NCBI RefSeq assembly: GCF_003173595.1
Contig: NZ_QGNZ01000001.1
Span: 930,001-994,000 of the forward strand
Direction of reading: 5' to 3'
Length of the DNA: 64,000 nt
DNA from: Pedobacter yonginensis
GTDB lineage: Bacteria; Bacteroidota; Bacteroidia; Sphingobacteriales; Sphingobacteriaceae
Of the stretch, positions 25,045 to 33,527 are shown piece by piece. The notes under the pieces were generated by a model. That model worked only from the letters and a program-made list of their open reading frames with translations, ran no database searches and had not been told where the DNA came from. The translations under genes were made by a program, and so were the position numbers. The number at the start of each line of letters is the position of its first letter. Position 1 is the stretch's first letter.

Positions 25045-27489
25045 ATGTTTAAAGAGATAAAAAACAAGTACTTACGTTATTCGGCAATCGGTATTTTTTT
25101 TATAATAATTTTCTTCTCCGCATTACAATTAAACTTTTTATGGCTTTTTGGTTACTCCCCAAGCTATCGTGATATCAAAGCACCAACGTTAAGGGTAGGT
25201 TCCGAACTTTATACATCTGATGGAAAACTAATTGGAAGGTACTTCAAAGAGAATAGAACACCTGTTAATTTTAATGAAATTTCGCCAAGTATTATTAATG
25301 CTTTAGTGGCTACCGAGGATGTTCGTTTTTACAAACATTGGGGAATAGATGCTCAAGCCGTAGTGCGTGCGGTGGTGGGTATGGGTAAAGATGGTGGTGC
25401 CAGTACCATTACGCAACAGCTAGCAAAAAACCTCTACAGAACACGCTACAACAAATCGTCAGGTGTGTTATCTAAACTTCCACTGCTCAGAACCATTATA
25501 CCCAAGTTAAAGGAATGGATGACCGCCGTGAAGCTTGAATCGAACTATTCAAAAAACGATATCATCACCATGTATTTAAATACGGTTTCTTTTGGAAACA
25601 ACACTTATGGCATAAAAACCGCAAGTCGTATTTATTTTGATAAGGAAGCTAAAGAACTGGAGCCAACAGACGCAGCTTTGCTTGTGGGGATGTTGAAGGG
25701 TACTTCATTATATAACCCAAGAAAAAACCCCGAAAAGGCTTTAGAACGTAGAAACGTGGTTTTGGGCCAAATGAATAAGTATAAGTTTTTAAGTAAAGAT
25801 AGTCTTGCATTATTAAGCAAAGAACCGATAAAACTTAAGGAGGGAAAAATGGAAGATGGCAGTGATGGCGATTCCTATTTACGTGCTGCCGTTGCAAAAT
25901 ACTTAGAAAAGTGGTGCGCCGATAATAAATACGACCTTTACGAAGATGGATTGAAAATTTACACGACTATTGATTCTAAGCTTCAAAAGTACGCCGAAGA
26001 GGCTGTTGCCGAGCAAATGAAAACCTTGCAACGTAGATTTTATAATGTTTGGGGCAACGAAGACCCTTGGTACGATTCTGAAAAGCAAAAGGTTGATTAT
26101 CCTGATCGGGCGATGAAGAACTTGCCCATCTACAGCTTGTTACAGAAAAAATTTCCTAACCAGCCTGATTCCGTTTTGGCCTATTTCAATAAAAAGAAGC
26201 GGATGCAAATTTTTACCTACAAGGGCGATCGCGATACATCCTTTTCCACTTTAGATTCTATCCGTTATTATGGCAAAATCTTGAATACGGGTATGATGAC
26301 CATGGAGCCGTCGAGCGGAAAAATAAAAGTTTGGGTTGGTGGAATCGATCATAAGTTTTTCAAATATGACCACGTAAACCAGTCTAAACGCCAAGCCGGC
26401 TCTACTTTTAAGCCATTTGCCTATTTAACCGCATTGGAGCAAGGCATGAGCCCATGTGATGAATTTACAGATAAGCCTGTAAAGATAGAATATCAAGATA
26501 AAGGAGAGACAAAATACTGGGAACCTAAAAATGCCGATTATAGCATTTCCTATCGGGAGATGAGTTTGCGTTGGGCTATGGCTAAATCTGTAAACACCAT
26601 TACTGCTCAAGTGACCGAAAAAGTTGGATGGGATAACGTAGTGAAATATGCGCACGAGTGTGGTATAGACAGTCATTTGGAATCAGTGCCGTCAGTGAGT
26701 TTAGGCTCAAACGACGTTACAGTTTACGAAATGGTGAAGGCTTATAGCACCTTTATGAACAAGGGTGTTAAAACAGATCCGATTTTGGTTGAAAAAATTA
26801 CTGATCTGGATGGCAATATCATTGATGAATTTAAGCCAAAAACAAAAAGAGTTTTAACTGAAGAAATTGCCTGGTTAATGACTTATATGTTCCGTGGTGG
26901 TATGGATGAACCAGGCGGAACCTCACAGGCGTTATGGGAATGGCCTAACTTGTTTAAAAAGAATAACCAAATCGGTGGCAAAACCGGAACCTCATCAGAT
27001 TATGTGGATGCTTGGTACATGGGCTTGACCAAAGATTTAGTAACCGGTGTTTGGGTAGGTTGCGATGAAAGAACCGCTCACTTTAAAAATGGCGAACAGG
27101 GCGAAGGTTCGAGAACTGCGCTTCCCATATTTGCTAAATTTATGGAGAAAGTTTATTTAGATCCATCTACCGGATATACCTACGGACCTTTCCCTAAATC
27201 TACCGTTCCGATTACCAGAACCATTAACTGTCCAAGCCCTCAATACGTTGCCGATACCACATCTACAGATAGTGTATTGGTAGATTCAACTGAATTTATT
27301 GTTCCTGAAGACCCTGAAAATCCTACTTCTCCAGCAACAGTTCAGCCAGAAGTGAAAAAGGAAGAAAACAAAACTGAACTTACTCAAAATCAGCCTACAA
27401 CTACTGTTCCTCTTACAAAAAAGGAAGAGCGAGAACTAAAAAGAAAACAACGACAAGAAGAGAGAGAAAAGAAAAAGGTTGATAATTGA
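25045..27489 (+). CDS. Penicillin-binding protein 1A (bifunctional)
   Basis: An 814-aa class A PBP with one N-terminal membrane helix near residues 14-36. The GT51 glycosyltransferase domain is shown by ATEDVRFYKHWGIDAQAVVR and GASTITQQLAKNLYRTR. The transpeptidase has STFK in QAGSTFKPFAYL near residue 453, SVN in AKSVNTITA and KTGTS near 647. Together these polymerise and cross-link peptidoglycan in the periplasm. The last 70 residues are low-complexity, ending in a Lys/Arg/Glu-rich tail such as KKEERELKRKQRQEER, which may be a disordered extension. It is probably monocistronic. Confidence 0.95.
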   Translation: MFKEIKNKYLRYSAIGIFFIIIFFSALQLNFLWLFGYSPSYRDIKAPTLRVGSELYTSDGKLIGRYFKENRTPVNFNEISPSIINALVATEDVRFYKHWGIDAQAVVRAVVGMGKDGGASTITQQLAKNLYRTRYNKSSGVLSKLPLLRTIIPKLKEWMTAVKLESNYSKNDIITMYLNTVSFGNNTYGIKTASRIYFDKEAKELEPTDAALLVGMLKGTSLYNPRKNPEKALERRNVVLGQMNKYKFLSKDSLALLSKEPIKLKEGKMEDGSDGDSYLRAAVAKYLEKWCADNKYDLYEDGLKIYTTIDSKLQKYAEEAVAEQMKTLQRRFYNVWGNEDPWYDSEKQKVDYPDRAMKNLPIYSLLQKKFPNQPDSVLAYFNKKKRMQIFTYKGDRDTSFSTLDSIRYYGKILNTGMMTMEPSSGKIKVWVGGIDHKFFKYDHVNQSKRQAGSTFKPFAYLTALEQGMSPCDEFTDKPVKIEYQDKGETKYWEPKNADYSISYREMSLRWAMAKSVNTITAQVTEKVGWDNVVKYAHECGIDSHLESVPSVSLGSNDVTVYEMVKAYSTFMNKGVKTDPILVEKITDLDGNIIDEFKPKTKRVLTEEIAWLMTYMFRGGMDEPGGTSQALWEWPNLFKKNNQIGGKTGTSSDYVDAWYMGLTKDLVTGVWVGCDERTAHFKNGEQGEGSRTALPIFAKFMEKVYLDPSTGYTYGPFPKSTVPITRTINCPSPQYVADTTSTDSVLVDSTEFIVPEDPENPTSPATVQPEVKKEENKTELTQNQPTTTVPLTKKEERELKRKQRQEEREKKKVDN

Positions 27490-27568
27490 AATTAGGAATT
27501 GATGATTTCTTTAAATTTCTATTGGCATATGTTAGAGCATTTAAGGTTTAGCCAATAGAAGTTTTTGA

Positions 27569-27754
27569 CGCAATATCAATAAAGTAGAATGGAATAAAGC
27601 GTTTACCGTTTTTGCAGGCAAACACATACGTAAACATTATGATGAAACTGCCGAAATATGGTGCTTTTCAATCATTGATATTGTTGCGGCTTTAACAGAT
27701 AGTTAAAATCCTCAAGTATAATGGAGAGTGCTCCAAAAGCGTCTTAAAGCAAAG
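27569..27754 (+). pseudogene. Bro-N domain gene remnant
   Basis: No start codon and two in-frame TAA codons are seen (27704-27706 and 27719-27721). The frame still reads as a Bro-N domain: WNKAFTVFAGKHIRKHYDE, IWCFSIIDIVAALTDS, then after the stops W-R-V-L-Q-K-R-L-K. This resembles the pattern of Bro-N proteins, where a segment like WYFSVVDVIAALTDS is followed by YWRVLKQRL. Bro-N proteins occur in phage-type antirepressors and genomic islands. The remainder of the gene is gone. It indicates past gene transfer at this gap. Confidence 0.7.
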
Positions 27755-28104
27755 CTCTTTTTAAAGAACTATTTGGAAACTTACATAGTATCATCCCCCA
27801 CTTGCTCCAGTACACAACTCAACGAAATAGATTTCTTTTCCATCGTAAATTCTTGCTTCATCGCGCTTCGTATAGAAATTCACTTTGCCGCCCCCTTTGC
27901 TATATTGAAAAAAACTAAAAAAAACTGAGCAAAACATGGGTTTCACAAGGTCGCGAAAGGGCGACTACAAGCACCATTAAAATAAAAAACCTTTTTAAAT
28001 TGTTAAATTTTAAACAGTTTATTAAACAATTGCTATTTTTATTTTTCAAATCTTACACCATTTCATTTTCGTAAATGATTATAACTTTTACTAAAACCAA
28101 ACAT
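27755..28104. other. Intergenic region without a clear gene
   Basis: This 350-base stretch is AT-rich. It contains a short hairpin, GTCGC-GAAAGG-GCGAC, around 27950-27965. A continuing plus-strand frame from the Bro-N remnant reaches 27928 but does not resemble a protein. No promoter box of good quality was found before the next gene. Confidence 0.4.
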
Positions 28105-31100
28105 ATGAAAATAGGCTTTACTTTAATGAGGCGATACATCCCAATTTTACTCCTGCTTATGCTTTCTTTATCAGTTAAAGCACAGTACTTTGGGCAAAAT
28201 AAGGTGAGGTACAAAAAGCTTGATTTTCAGGTTTTACAAACCCCGCATTTCGAAATTTATTACTACATCAAAAATCAAAATCTATTAAAAAGATTTTCTC
28301 AAGATGCAGAAACTTGGTATAAGATGCATCAAGAAGTTTTTAGAGATACTTTTTTGAAGAAGAATCCAATCATTTTATACAATAATCATCCAGATTTTCA
28401 GCAAACCACAGCACTTCAGGGTGAAATTGGCATTGGTACCGGTGGGGTTACCGAGGCACTTAAAAACAGGGTGATTATGCCTGTTATGGAATTGAATAGT
28501 CAAACCAGGCACGTTTTGGGCCATGAATTGGTTCATGCCTTTCAATACCACGTTCTACTTGAAAAAGACTCCATAAGTTTAGAAAATGTTGGAAATACCC
28601 CATTGTGGATGGTTGAAGGTATGGCAGAATACTTATCAATTGGTAAGAAAGATGCTTTTACTTCGATGTGGATGCGCGATGCCATGTTGAACCGAGACAT
28701 TCCCTCATTGAAAGACTTAACCAACTCCAACAAATACTTTCCTTACCGGTATGGCCAAGCCTTTTGGACCTACATCGGTTCTCAATACGGCGATACCACA
28801 ATCGTTCCCCTTTTTAAGAATACAGCGAAATATGGTTATGAAAATGCCATAAGATATACGTTCGGTTACGATGATAAAACCCTTTCTGGTTTATGGAAAA
28901 ATGCAATTGATGAACATTATAAGCCTATGCTAAAGGCGGATAGTTCCCAAATCAAAATTACAGGAACCAAAATCATCGATAATAAAAATGCAGGAAACAT
29001 GAACGTAGCCCCTGCCCTTAGCCCTGATGGTAAGTATTTAGCCTTCATGTCTGAGAAAGATCTGTTCGGTATAGATTTGTTTTTGGCAGATGCGAAAACA
29101 GGAACAATCATTAGAAAACTTAGCAGTCAAATTTCCAACGGACATATTGATGATTTCAATTTTATTGAATCTGCCGGTGCTTGGTCGCCAGATAGTAAGC
29201 AATTTGCATTTAGCATTTTCAGTCATGGCAAAAACCAGATGATGATTATCAATGTGGCAAATGGCAGTACTGTCTCGCAAACAGCGATGGTACAAGTGCA
29301 GCAATTTGGTAACCTAACATGGTCGCCAAATGGTAAGGACATTGCTTTCTCGGGTATGGTTGAAGGCCAAAGCGACATATTTTCTTATAACTTAGATACC
29401 AAGGCCATTACCCAAATTACCAATGATGTGTATTCAGATTATGCGCCAAGCTACTCTCCTGACGGTAAGAAATTGGTGTTTTCATCAGATCGAGCGGCCA
29501 TCCAAGCTCAAAATGTAAATGCGGTTAATCCAATCAACCTAGCCATTTATGATATTGCGAGCAAATCTGTAAGCAATTTAGATGTTTTTCCTGGAGCGAA
29601 TAACCTCAACGCGCAGTTTTCTTCAAACAGTCAAAACATCTACTTCCTGTCCAATAGAGACGGCTTCAGAAATTTGTATCGCTACAATTTTGCCGATAAC
29701 ACAGTCGATCAACTGACAGACTATTTTACAGGGATTAGTGGAATTACGGAGTTTTCTCCAGCGATTTCGGTTTCTACAACTGATGATATTGTGTACAGCT
29801 ATTATCGCTACCAGCGCTACACTTTATACAATGCAAAATTAAATAGCTTTAAAGCGAAACGCGTTGGCAATCAAGAAGAGAATTTCGATGCAGCTATTCT
29901 TCCCCCAATGCAAAATGTAGGTGTTAACATCATCAATTCCAACCTAAACAATTACGATCGTTTCGAAAAGGTAATTGCCGATTCACTAAAAACAATTCCT
30001 TACACGCCAAAATTCAGACTAGATTATCTGGCAAATAGTGGAGTTGGCGTTTCCAGCAGTCGTTTTGGAACTGGTGTTTCTGGTGGTATAGTGGGTATGT
30101 TTAGCGATATTTTGGGCACAAATCAAATCGTTGCCAATTTATCGGTTAATGGAGAAATTTATGATTTTGGGGGATTGGTTGGTTACATCAATCAAAAAAG
30201 CAGAATCAACTGGGGTGCAGCAGTATCGCATATCCCTTATGTATCGGGTTTTAGTTCTTATGGTTTTGAGCAATTGCCCATCGCAAACAACCAAACAACT
30301 GATGCGATAAATTACAGAACGGACATTATTAGAACCTTTGAAGATCAAGTTCAGGTTTTTGGTGCGTATCCATTTAGTAAAATTCACAGATTTGAATTAG
30401 GTGGTGCGTTTTCGCATTACAGCTACCGCATAGATCGCTATAGCAACTATTACAGTCCAGATGGTTTTTACTTAGGTTCTGATCGAAGTAAAATTTCTAA
30501 CGACCAAGCTTCATTAGATTACGGAATTCCTTTTAGATCTTTCACACTTTACCAATTAAACGCTGGTTTTGTTGGTGATAATTCGATTTTCGGATTAACT
30601 GGCCCTTTGGATGGTTTTAGATACAGGGTAAGCGGTGAAAAATATTTCGGAACCTACAATTTTGCTGGCATTACGGCAGATTTAAGAAAGTATTGGAGAT
30701 TGAAACCCATAACCATTGCGGCACGTTCTTACAATACCCTTAGAATTGGGAAAGATGCAGATCGCTTATATCCAATGTACGTGGGTTACCCCTACTTGAT
30801 TAGAGGTTATGAATCGAACTCAATCTACAAAACAACATCACAGAGATCAGATCAATCATTCGATATTAACCAATTAACTGGAAGTAAAATTGCAGTTTTT
30901 AATTTCGAATTGCGTTTGCCGTTTACTGGACCTAAGAAATTAGCAGCAATTCCATCTAAATTCTTATTTACCGATTTAAACCTATTTTTTGATGCTGGCT
31001 TAGCCTGGACGAACGATACCAAGGTTGCTTTTAAAAGCGAGCCAACCTACACCGATGTACCTGTAAGAGACCAAAACGGAGTGGTCATTGGCTCATATCA

Positions 31101-31257
31101 ATCTACTACTGAACGTGTACCTGCAATGAGCGTTGGTGTTTCTTTAAGAGTAAACGTGTTTGGCTACTTTGTATTGGAACCATATTATGCCATCCCTTTC
31201 CAACGTAAAGATGTTAAAGCGGGAGTATTTGGCTTAACATTCGCACCGGGTTGGTAG
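28105..31257 (+). CDS. Zinc metalloprotease, TolB propeller and outer-membrane barrel in one protein
   Basis: A 1050-aa exported protein; the start at MKIGFTLMRR gives a signal peptide that ends near SVKAQ, while an ATG ten codons upstream lengthens it. Three parts are visible. Residues 30-270 form a gluzincin-like domain with HVLGHELVHAFQYH (HExxH at 140-144) and WMVEGMAEYLSIG. Residues about 280-600 are TolB/PD40 propeller repeats such as LSPDGKYLAF and YSPDGKKLVFSSDR. The C-terminal 400 residues are beta-barrel-like, with LIRGYESNS near residue 900 resembling the RG[FY] loop motif of Omp85 barrels, ending FGLTFAPGW. No partner gene is adjacent. Confidence 0.82.
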   Translation: MKIGFTLMRRYIPILLLLMLSLSVKAQYFGQNKVRYKKLDFQVLQTPHFEIYYYIKNQNLLKRFSQDAETWYKMHQEVFRDTFLKKNPIILYNNHPDFQQTTALQGEIGIGTGGVTEALKNRVIMPVMELNSQTRHVLGHELVHAFQYHVLLEKDSISLENVGNTPLWMVEGMAEYLSIGKKDAFTSMWMRDAMLNRDIPSLKDLTNSNKYFPYRYGQAFWTYIGSQYGDTTIVPLFKNTAKYGYENAIRYTFGYDDKTLSGLWKNAIDEHYKPMLKADSSQIKITGTKIIDNKNAGNMNVAPALSPDGKYLAFMSEKDLFGIDLFLADAKTGTIIRKLSSQISNGHIDDFNFIESAGAWSPDSKQFAFSIFSHGKNQMMIINVANGSTVSQTAMVQVQQFGNLTWSPNGKDIAFSGMVEGQSDIFSYNLDTKAITQITNDVYSDYAPSYSPDGKKLVFSSDRAAIQAQNVNAVNPINLAIYDIASKSVSNLDVFPGANNLNAQFSSNSQNIYFLSNRDGFRNLYRYNFADNTVDQLTDYFTGISGITEFSPAISVSTTDDIVYSYYRYQRYTLYNAKLNSFKAKRVGNQEENFDAAILPPMQNVGVNIINSNLNNYDRFEKVIADSLKTIPYTPKFRLDYLANSGVGVSSSRFGTGVSGGIVGMFSDILGTNQIVANLSVNGEIYDFGGLVGYINQKSRINWGAAVSHIPYVSGFSSYGFEQLPIANNQTTDAINYRTDIIRTFEDQVQVFGAYPFSKIHRFELGGAFSHYSYRIDRYSNYYSPDGFYLGSDRSKISNDQASLDYGIPFRSFTLYQLNAGFVGDNSIFGLTGPLDGFRYRVSGEKYFGTYNFAGITADLRKYWRLKPITIAARSYNTLRIGKDADRLYPMYVGYPYLIRGYESNSIYKTTSQRSDQSFDINQLTGSKIAVFNFELRLPFTGPKKLAAIPSKFLFTDLNLFFDAGLAWTNDTKVAFKSEPTYTDVPVRDQNGVVIGSYQSTTERVPAMSVGVSLRVNVFGYFVLEPYYAIPFQRKDVKAGVFGLTFAPGW

Positions 31258-31269
31258 GGGTTTGGAAGT

Positions 31270-31359
31270 ATTGAATTTTGAATGATTGAATTTTGAATGA
31301 TTGAATTTTGAATGAATGAGTTTTGAATGAATGAGTTTTGAAGGATTGAATTTTGAAGA
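31270..31359. repeat. 15-bp tandem repeat, six copies
   Basis: Six contiguous 15-base units of ATTGAATTTTGAATG type lie just after the stop codon of the large protease gene. The first three are identical (starting 31270, 31285 and 31300). The next two read AATGAGTTTTGAATG and AATGAGTTTTGAAGG, and the sixth is ATTGAATTTTGAAGA. No gene reads through. The unit has no inverted arms and could vary in copy number between strains. Confidence 0.85.
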
Positions 31360-31500
31360 CTTAGAAGGATTGTTGCTCAGCACCAAATAGTTTAATAATT
31401 TGACTTAGGGTTCACTAAAATATCTATTAAAATGAACTGAAATCCTAAATTACATGGAGTGTGACGATGTATGATTACTATTTTATAATCCGTACAAATA

Positions 31501-31517
31501 GCTGAATTCATTTCAGC
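31501..31517. repeat. Decayed hairpin repeat (GCTGAA type)
   Basis: GCTGAA-TTCAT-TTCAGC followed by ATTTTGAC resembles the hairpin repeat at 15342-15362 in the opposite orientation. The match is short, so this is a weak call. Confidence 0.3.
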
Positions 31518-31590
31518 ATTTTGACATAAGTTAATTTGCTGTGTTCTTTTTCCCTTCGGGCTTGTCCTGATCCCGGATTAAATACGCACA

Positions 31591-31625
31591 AAAAAAGCGA
31601 TCAAATTATACTTGATCGCTTTTTT
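31591..31625. terminator. Bidirectional terminator
   Basis: The 9-bp stem AGCGATCAA/TTGATCGCT with a 7-base loop is flanked by six A on the left and six T on the right. It can end transcription from both the plus-strand protease gene and the minus-strand GIY-YIG-like gene. Confidence 0.85.
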
Positions 31626-31653
31626 TATATAGAGAAAATCATGTAGCTGTTCT

Positions 31654-32004
31654 TTAAGAGAGACTTGTAAAAGCCAGTTTAACTTGGTTGGTAATGTTTC
31701 TATGCAGCAGGATGTTTTCAAAATCTAAACCAACAGTTAAATCAATCCAATCTGGATTGCAAGACCTTACCAAACGTTCTTTTTGCATTCTAGTGAAACG
31801 ACTAATTAATTTAAAACGACTTAAAGCTTGTGCTTCAGTTTTAAATTCTTCAAAATAAACTAAGCGGGTTAGCTGCTTACCGTTATCAAAAAATAAGTTT
31901 GGCATTTGCTTATAGAAATCCAATGTCTTAATTAAATCAGAGCTCATGCCCACGTGCATGGTTGTGCGGTTTCTGTCGGTAACGATGTAAACAAACTTTT
32001 TCAT
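31654..32004 (-). CDS. Degenerate GIY-YIG-like protein
   Basis: A 116-aa relative of the intact GIY-YIG protein at 23674. The N-terminus FVYIVTDRNRTTMHVGMSSD aligns with the GIY-YIG core, but the YIG tyrosine is His (MHVG), the helix Arg is missing (DLIKTLDFYKQM) and the expected Glu after TEAQALSRFKLI is not evident. The C-terminal NPDWIDL matches the paralogue. This suggests loss of nuclease activity, possibly with DNA binding retained. It diverges from an XRE-S24 repressor over a 130-base region with operator-like sites, so the two may be co-regulated. Confidence 0.75.
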   Translation of the reverse strand: MKKFVYIVTDRNRTTMHVGMSSDLIKTLDFYKQMPNLFFDNGKQLTRLVYFEEFKTEAQALSRFKLISRFTRMQKERLVRSCNPDWIDLTVGLDFENILLHRNITNQVKLAFTSLS

Positions 32005-32065
32005 AATAACGGATTTAAAATTTAAACTAAGCTATTTAGTATATGCTCTTGCAAATCAAAATAAT

Positions 32066-32110
32066 ATTACTAACTTTATGAGCATAAAATTACTAACTAT
32101 TTTAGTAATT
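32066..32110. promoter_or_regulatory. Operator-like half-sites in a divergent promoter region
   Basis: ATTACTAAC occurs at 32066-32074 and again at 32089-32097, 23 bases apart. The second copy is the left arm of a perfect 9-bp inverted repeat, AATTACTAA-CTATT-TTAGTAATT, at 32088-32110. The array lies 27 bases before the ATG of the XRE-S24 regulator and about 60 bases from the divergent GIY-YIG-like gene. It is a plausible binding site for that regulator. Confidence 0.55.
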
Positions 32111-32136
32111 CCAAATTTATTTTAAAATTTATTTTT

Positions 32137-32913
32137 ATGTCAAATATTTCAAATAATTTAAAGTACCTCAGGAAGAAAAAAGGCCATACACAGCAAAATT
32201 TCGCTGATATTATGGAAATCAAGAGATCGCTTATTGGTGCCTATGAAGAAGACCGTGCCGAGCCGAAATATGATTTGCTAAAAAAAATAGCTGAATATTT
32301 CGACTTAACCATCGATGAATTCATCAATGAAAAAATTTCTGATAGCTGGAAACCGAAACCAAAAAGTACAGGATCTAACTTAAGAGTACTTAGTATTTCT
32401 GTTGATCAAAACGATAGAGAGAATATTGAGCTGGTTCCGGTTAAAGCAAGTGCAGGTTATTTGAATGGTTTTTCCGATCCTCAATACATTAGCGATTTGC
32501 CTAAATTTCAGTTGCCTTTAGCCGCCCTCCGCCAAGGTACTTTTCGTGCCTTCGAAATTATGGGCGATAGTATGTTGCCTGTTCAACCTGGCAGTGTAAT
32601 TATTGGCGAGTATTTGGATAATTGGAATGAGGTAAAGACTGGAGAAACTTATATTGTAATTAGTAAAAATGAAGGTGTGGTTTATAAAAGAGCGGGGAAC
32701 CGTTTTAGAGAAAACAAAGACCTTAAATTAATATCAGACAATAAAGTGTACGATGCTTATACCATTGCTGCCGATGATATCTTAGAAATTTGGAAAGCTA
32801 AAGCTTATATATCTACCTCATTGCCAGAACCAGCACCAGATCCAACCATGGAAACTTTAACGCAAATGATGGCACAAATGCAAAAATCAATTTCTCAACT
32901 CAACAAGAATTAA
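32137..32913 (+). CDS. XRE-type regulator with S24 (LexA-like) peptidase domain
   Basis: A 258-aa repressor-type protein. Residues 5-65 form an XRE helix-turn-helix (LKYLRKKKGHTQQNFADIME, then YDLLKKIAEYFDLTIDEF). Residues 95-215 form the S24 domain, with Ser145 in IMGDSMLPVQPGS, Lys184 in VVYKR and an Ala-Gly pair near 106-107 that may be the self-cleavage site. Such proteins repress target genes until RecA-stimulated autocleavage. The C-terminal 35 residues (TLTQMMAQMQKSISQLNKN) are helical. Whether it is a cellular SOS regulator or the relic of a mobile element is open. Confidence 0.88.
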   Translation: MSNISNNLKYLRKKKGHTQQNFADIMEIKRSLIGAYEEDRAEPKYDLLKKIAEYFDLTIDEFINEKISDSWKPKPKSTGSNLRVLSISVDQNDRENIELVPVKASAGYLNGFSDPQYISDLPKFQLPLAALRQGTFRAFEIMGDSMLPVQPGSVIIGEYLDNWNEVKTGETYIVISKNEGVVYKRAGNRFRENKDLKLISDNKVYDAYTIAADDILEIWKAKAYISTSLPEPAPDPTMETLTQMMAQMQKSISQLNKN

Positions 32914-32989
32914 CATTTTTTAACAACACCCGATTAAACCGTTTGTACTTTTTTCCATCTATCAATTAAACACATAAAAAGATACAAAC

Positions 32990-33439
32990 ATGAAAAAAGC
33001 GATTTTAACAATAGCAATTGCGGTAATGGGTTTCACTGCTGCCTTTGCTCAAGACACAACAAAAAGGGCAAGAAGAGAAATGCCAAAAATGACTGCTGAA
33101 CAAAGAGCTGAAAAAGCAACGGCAGGCATGGAAAAAAGATTGGGTTTAACTGCCGACCAAAAAACTAAAGTGTACCAGGTTGAGTTAGACAGAGCGAAAA
33201 AAATGGATGCCATGAGAACCGGAAACCCTGCTGATATGAAAAGCAAAAGAGGTGAAATGAAAGCTTCTATGGATAAAGCAAAAGCCGACTTAGATAACAT
33301 TTTAACGGCTGAGCAAAAAACCAAAATGGAAACTTTAAGGGCCGAACAAAGAGAGAAAATGAAAGATAGAAAACCAGGCATGGGCAGAGGTAAAAAAGAT
33401 AAAACACCTGTTGTATCTAATCCACCAAGCCAAGGATAG
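32990..33439 (+). CDS. Secreted helical protein (DUF4890-like)
   Basis: A 149-aa exported protein with signal peptide MKKAILTIAIAVMGFTAAFA. The mature part is strongly helical and charged: RLGLTADQKTKVYQVELDRA and the related ILTAEQKTKMETLRAEQREK, a repeat pattern resembling Spy/CpxP-like periplasmic chaperones and the DUF4890 family of Bacteroidota. The tail is Lys/Gly/Pro-rich. A role as a periplasmic chaperone or metal-linked stress protein is possible but unproven. A terminator follows, and the gene is not in an obvious operon with its neighbours. Confidence 0.75.
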   Translation: MKKAILTIAIAVMGFTAAFAQDTTKRARREMPKMTAEQRAEKATAGMEKRLGLTADQKTKVYQVELDRAKKMDAMRTGNPADMKSKRGEMKASMDKAKADLDNILTAEQKTKMETLRAEQREKMKDRKPGMGRGKKDKTPVVSNPPSQG

Positions 33440-33484
33440 TTTGAAGATTGATTGAATAAATTTTAAAAGCATAGTTTTTTTTAG

Positions 33485-33513
33485 GAAAGCGTTCCCATAA
33501 ACGGAACGCTTTC
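33485..33513 (+). terminator. Rho-independent terminator
   Basis: A perfect 11-bp stem GAAAGCGTTCC/GGAACGCTTTC with a 7-base loop is followed by TTTATTTTT. It ends the upstream gene and lies only about 15 bases before the bioF ATG, so bioF transcription must start very close to it or read through it. Confidence 0.85.
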
Positions 33514-33527
33514 TTTATTTTTGAGCA

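Noticed and set aside
27728..27928. Plus-strand frame of 66 codons
   Set aside because: It continues the frame of the Bro-N pseudogene past its second stop codon and does not resemble a protein.
33049..33381. Antisense frame of 110 codons
   Set aside because: Complement of a Lys/Glu-rich secreted protein with a clear signal peptide on the plus strand.
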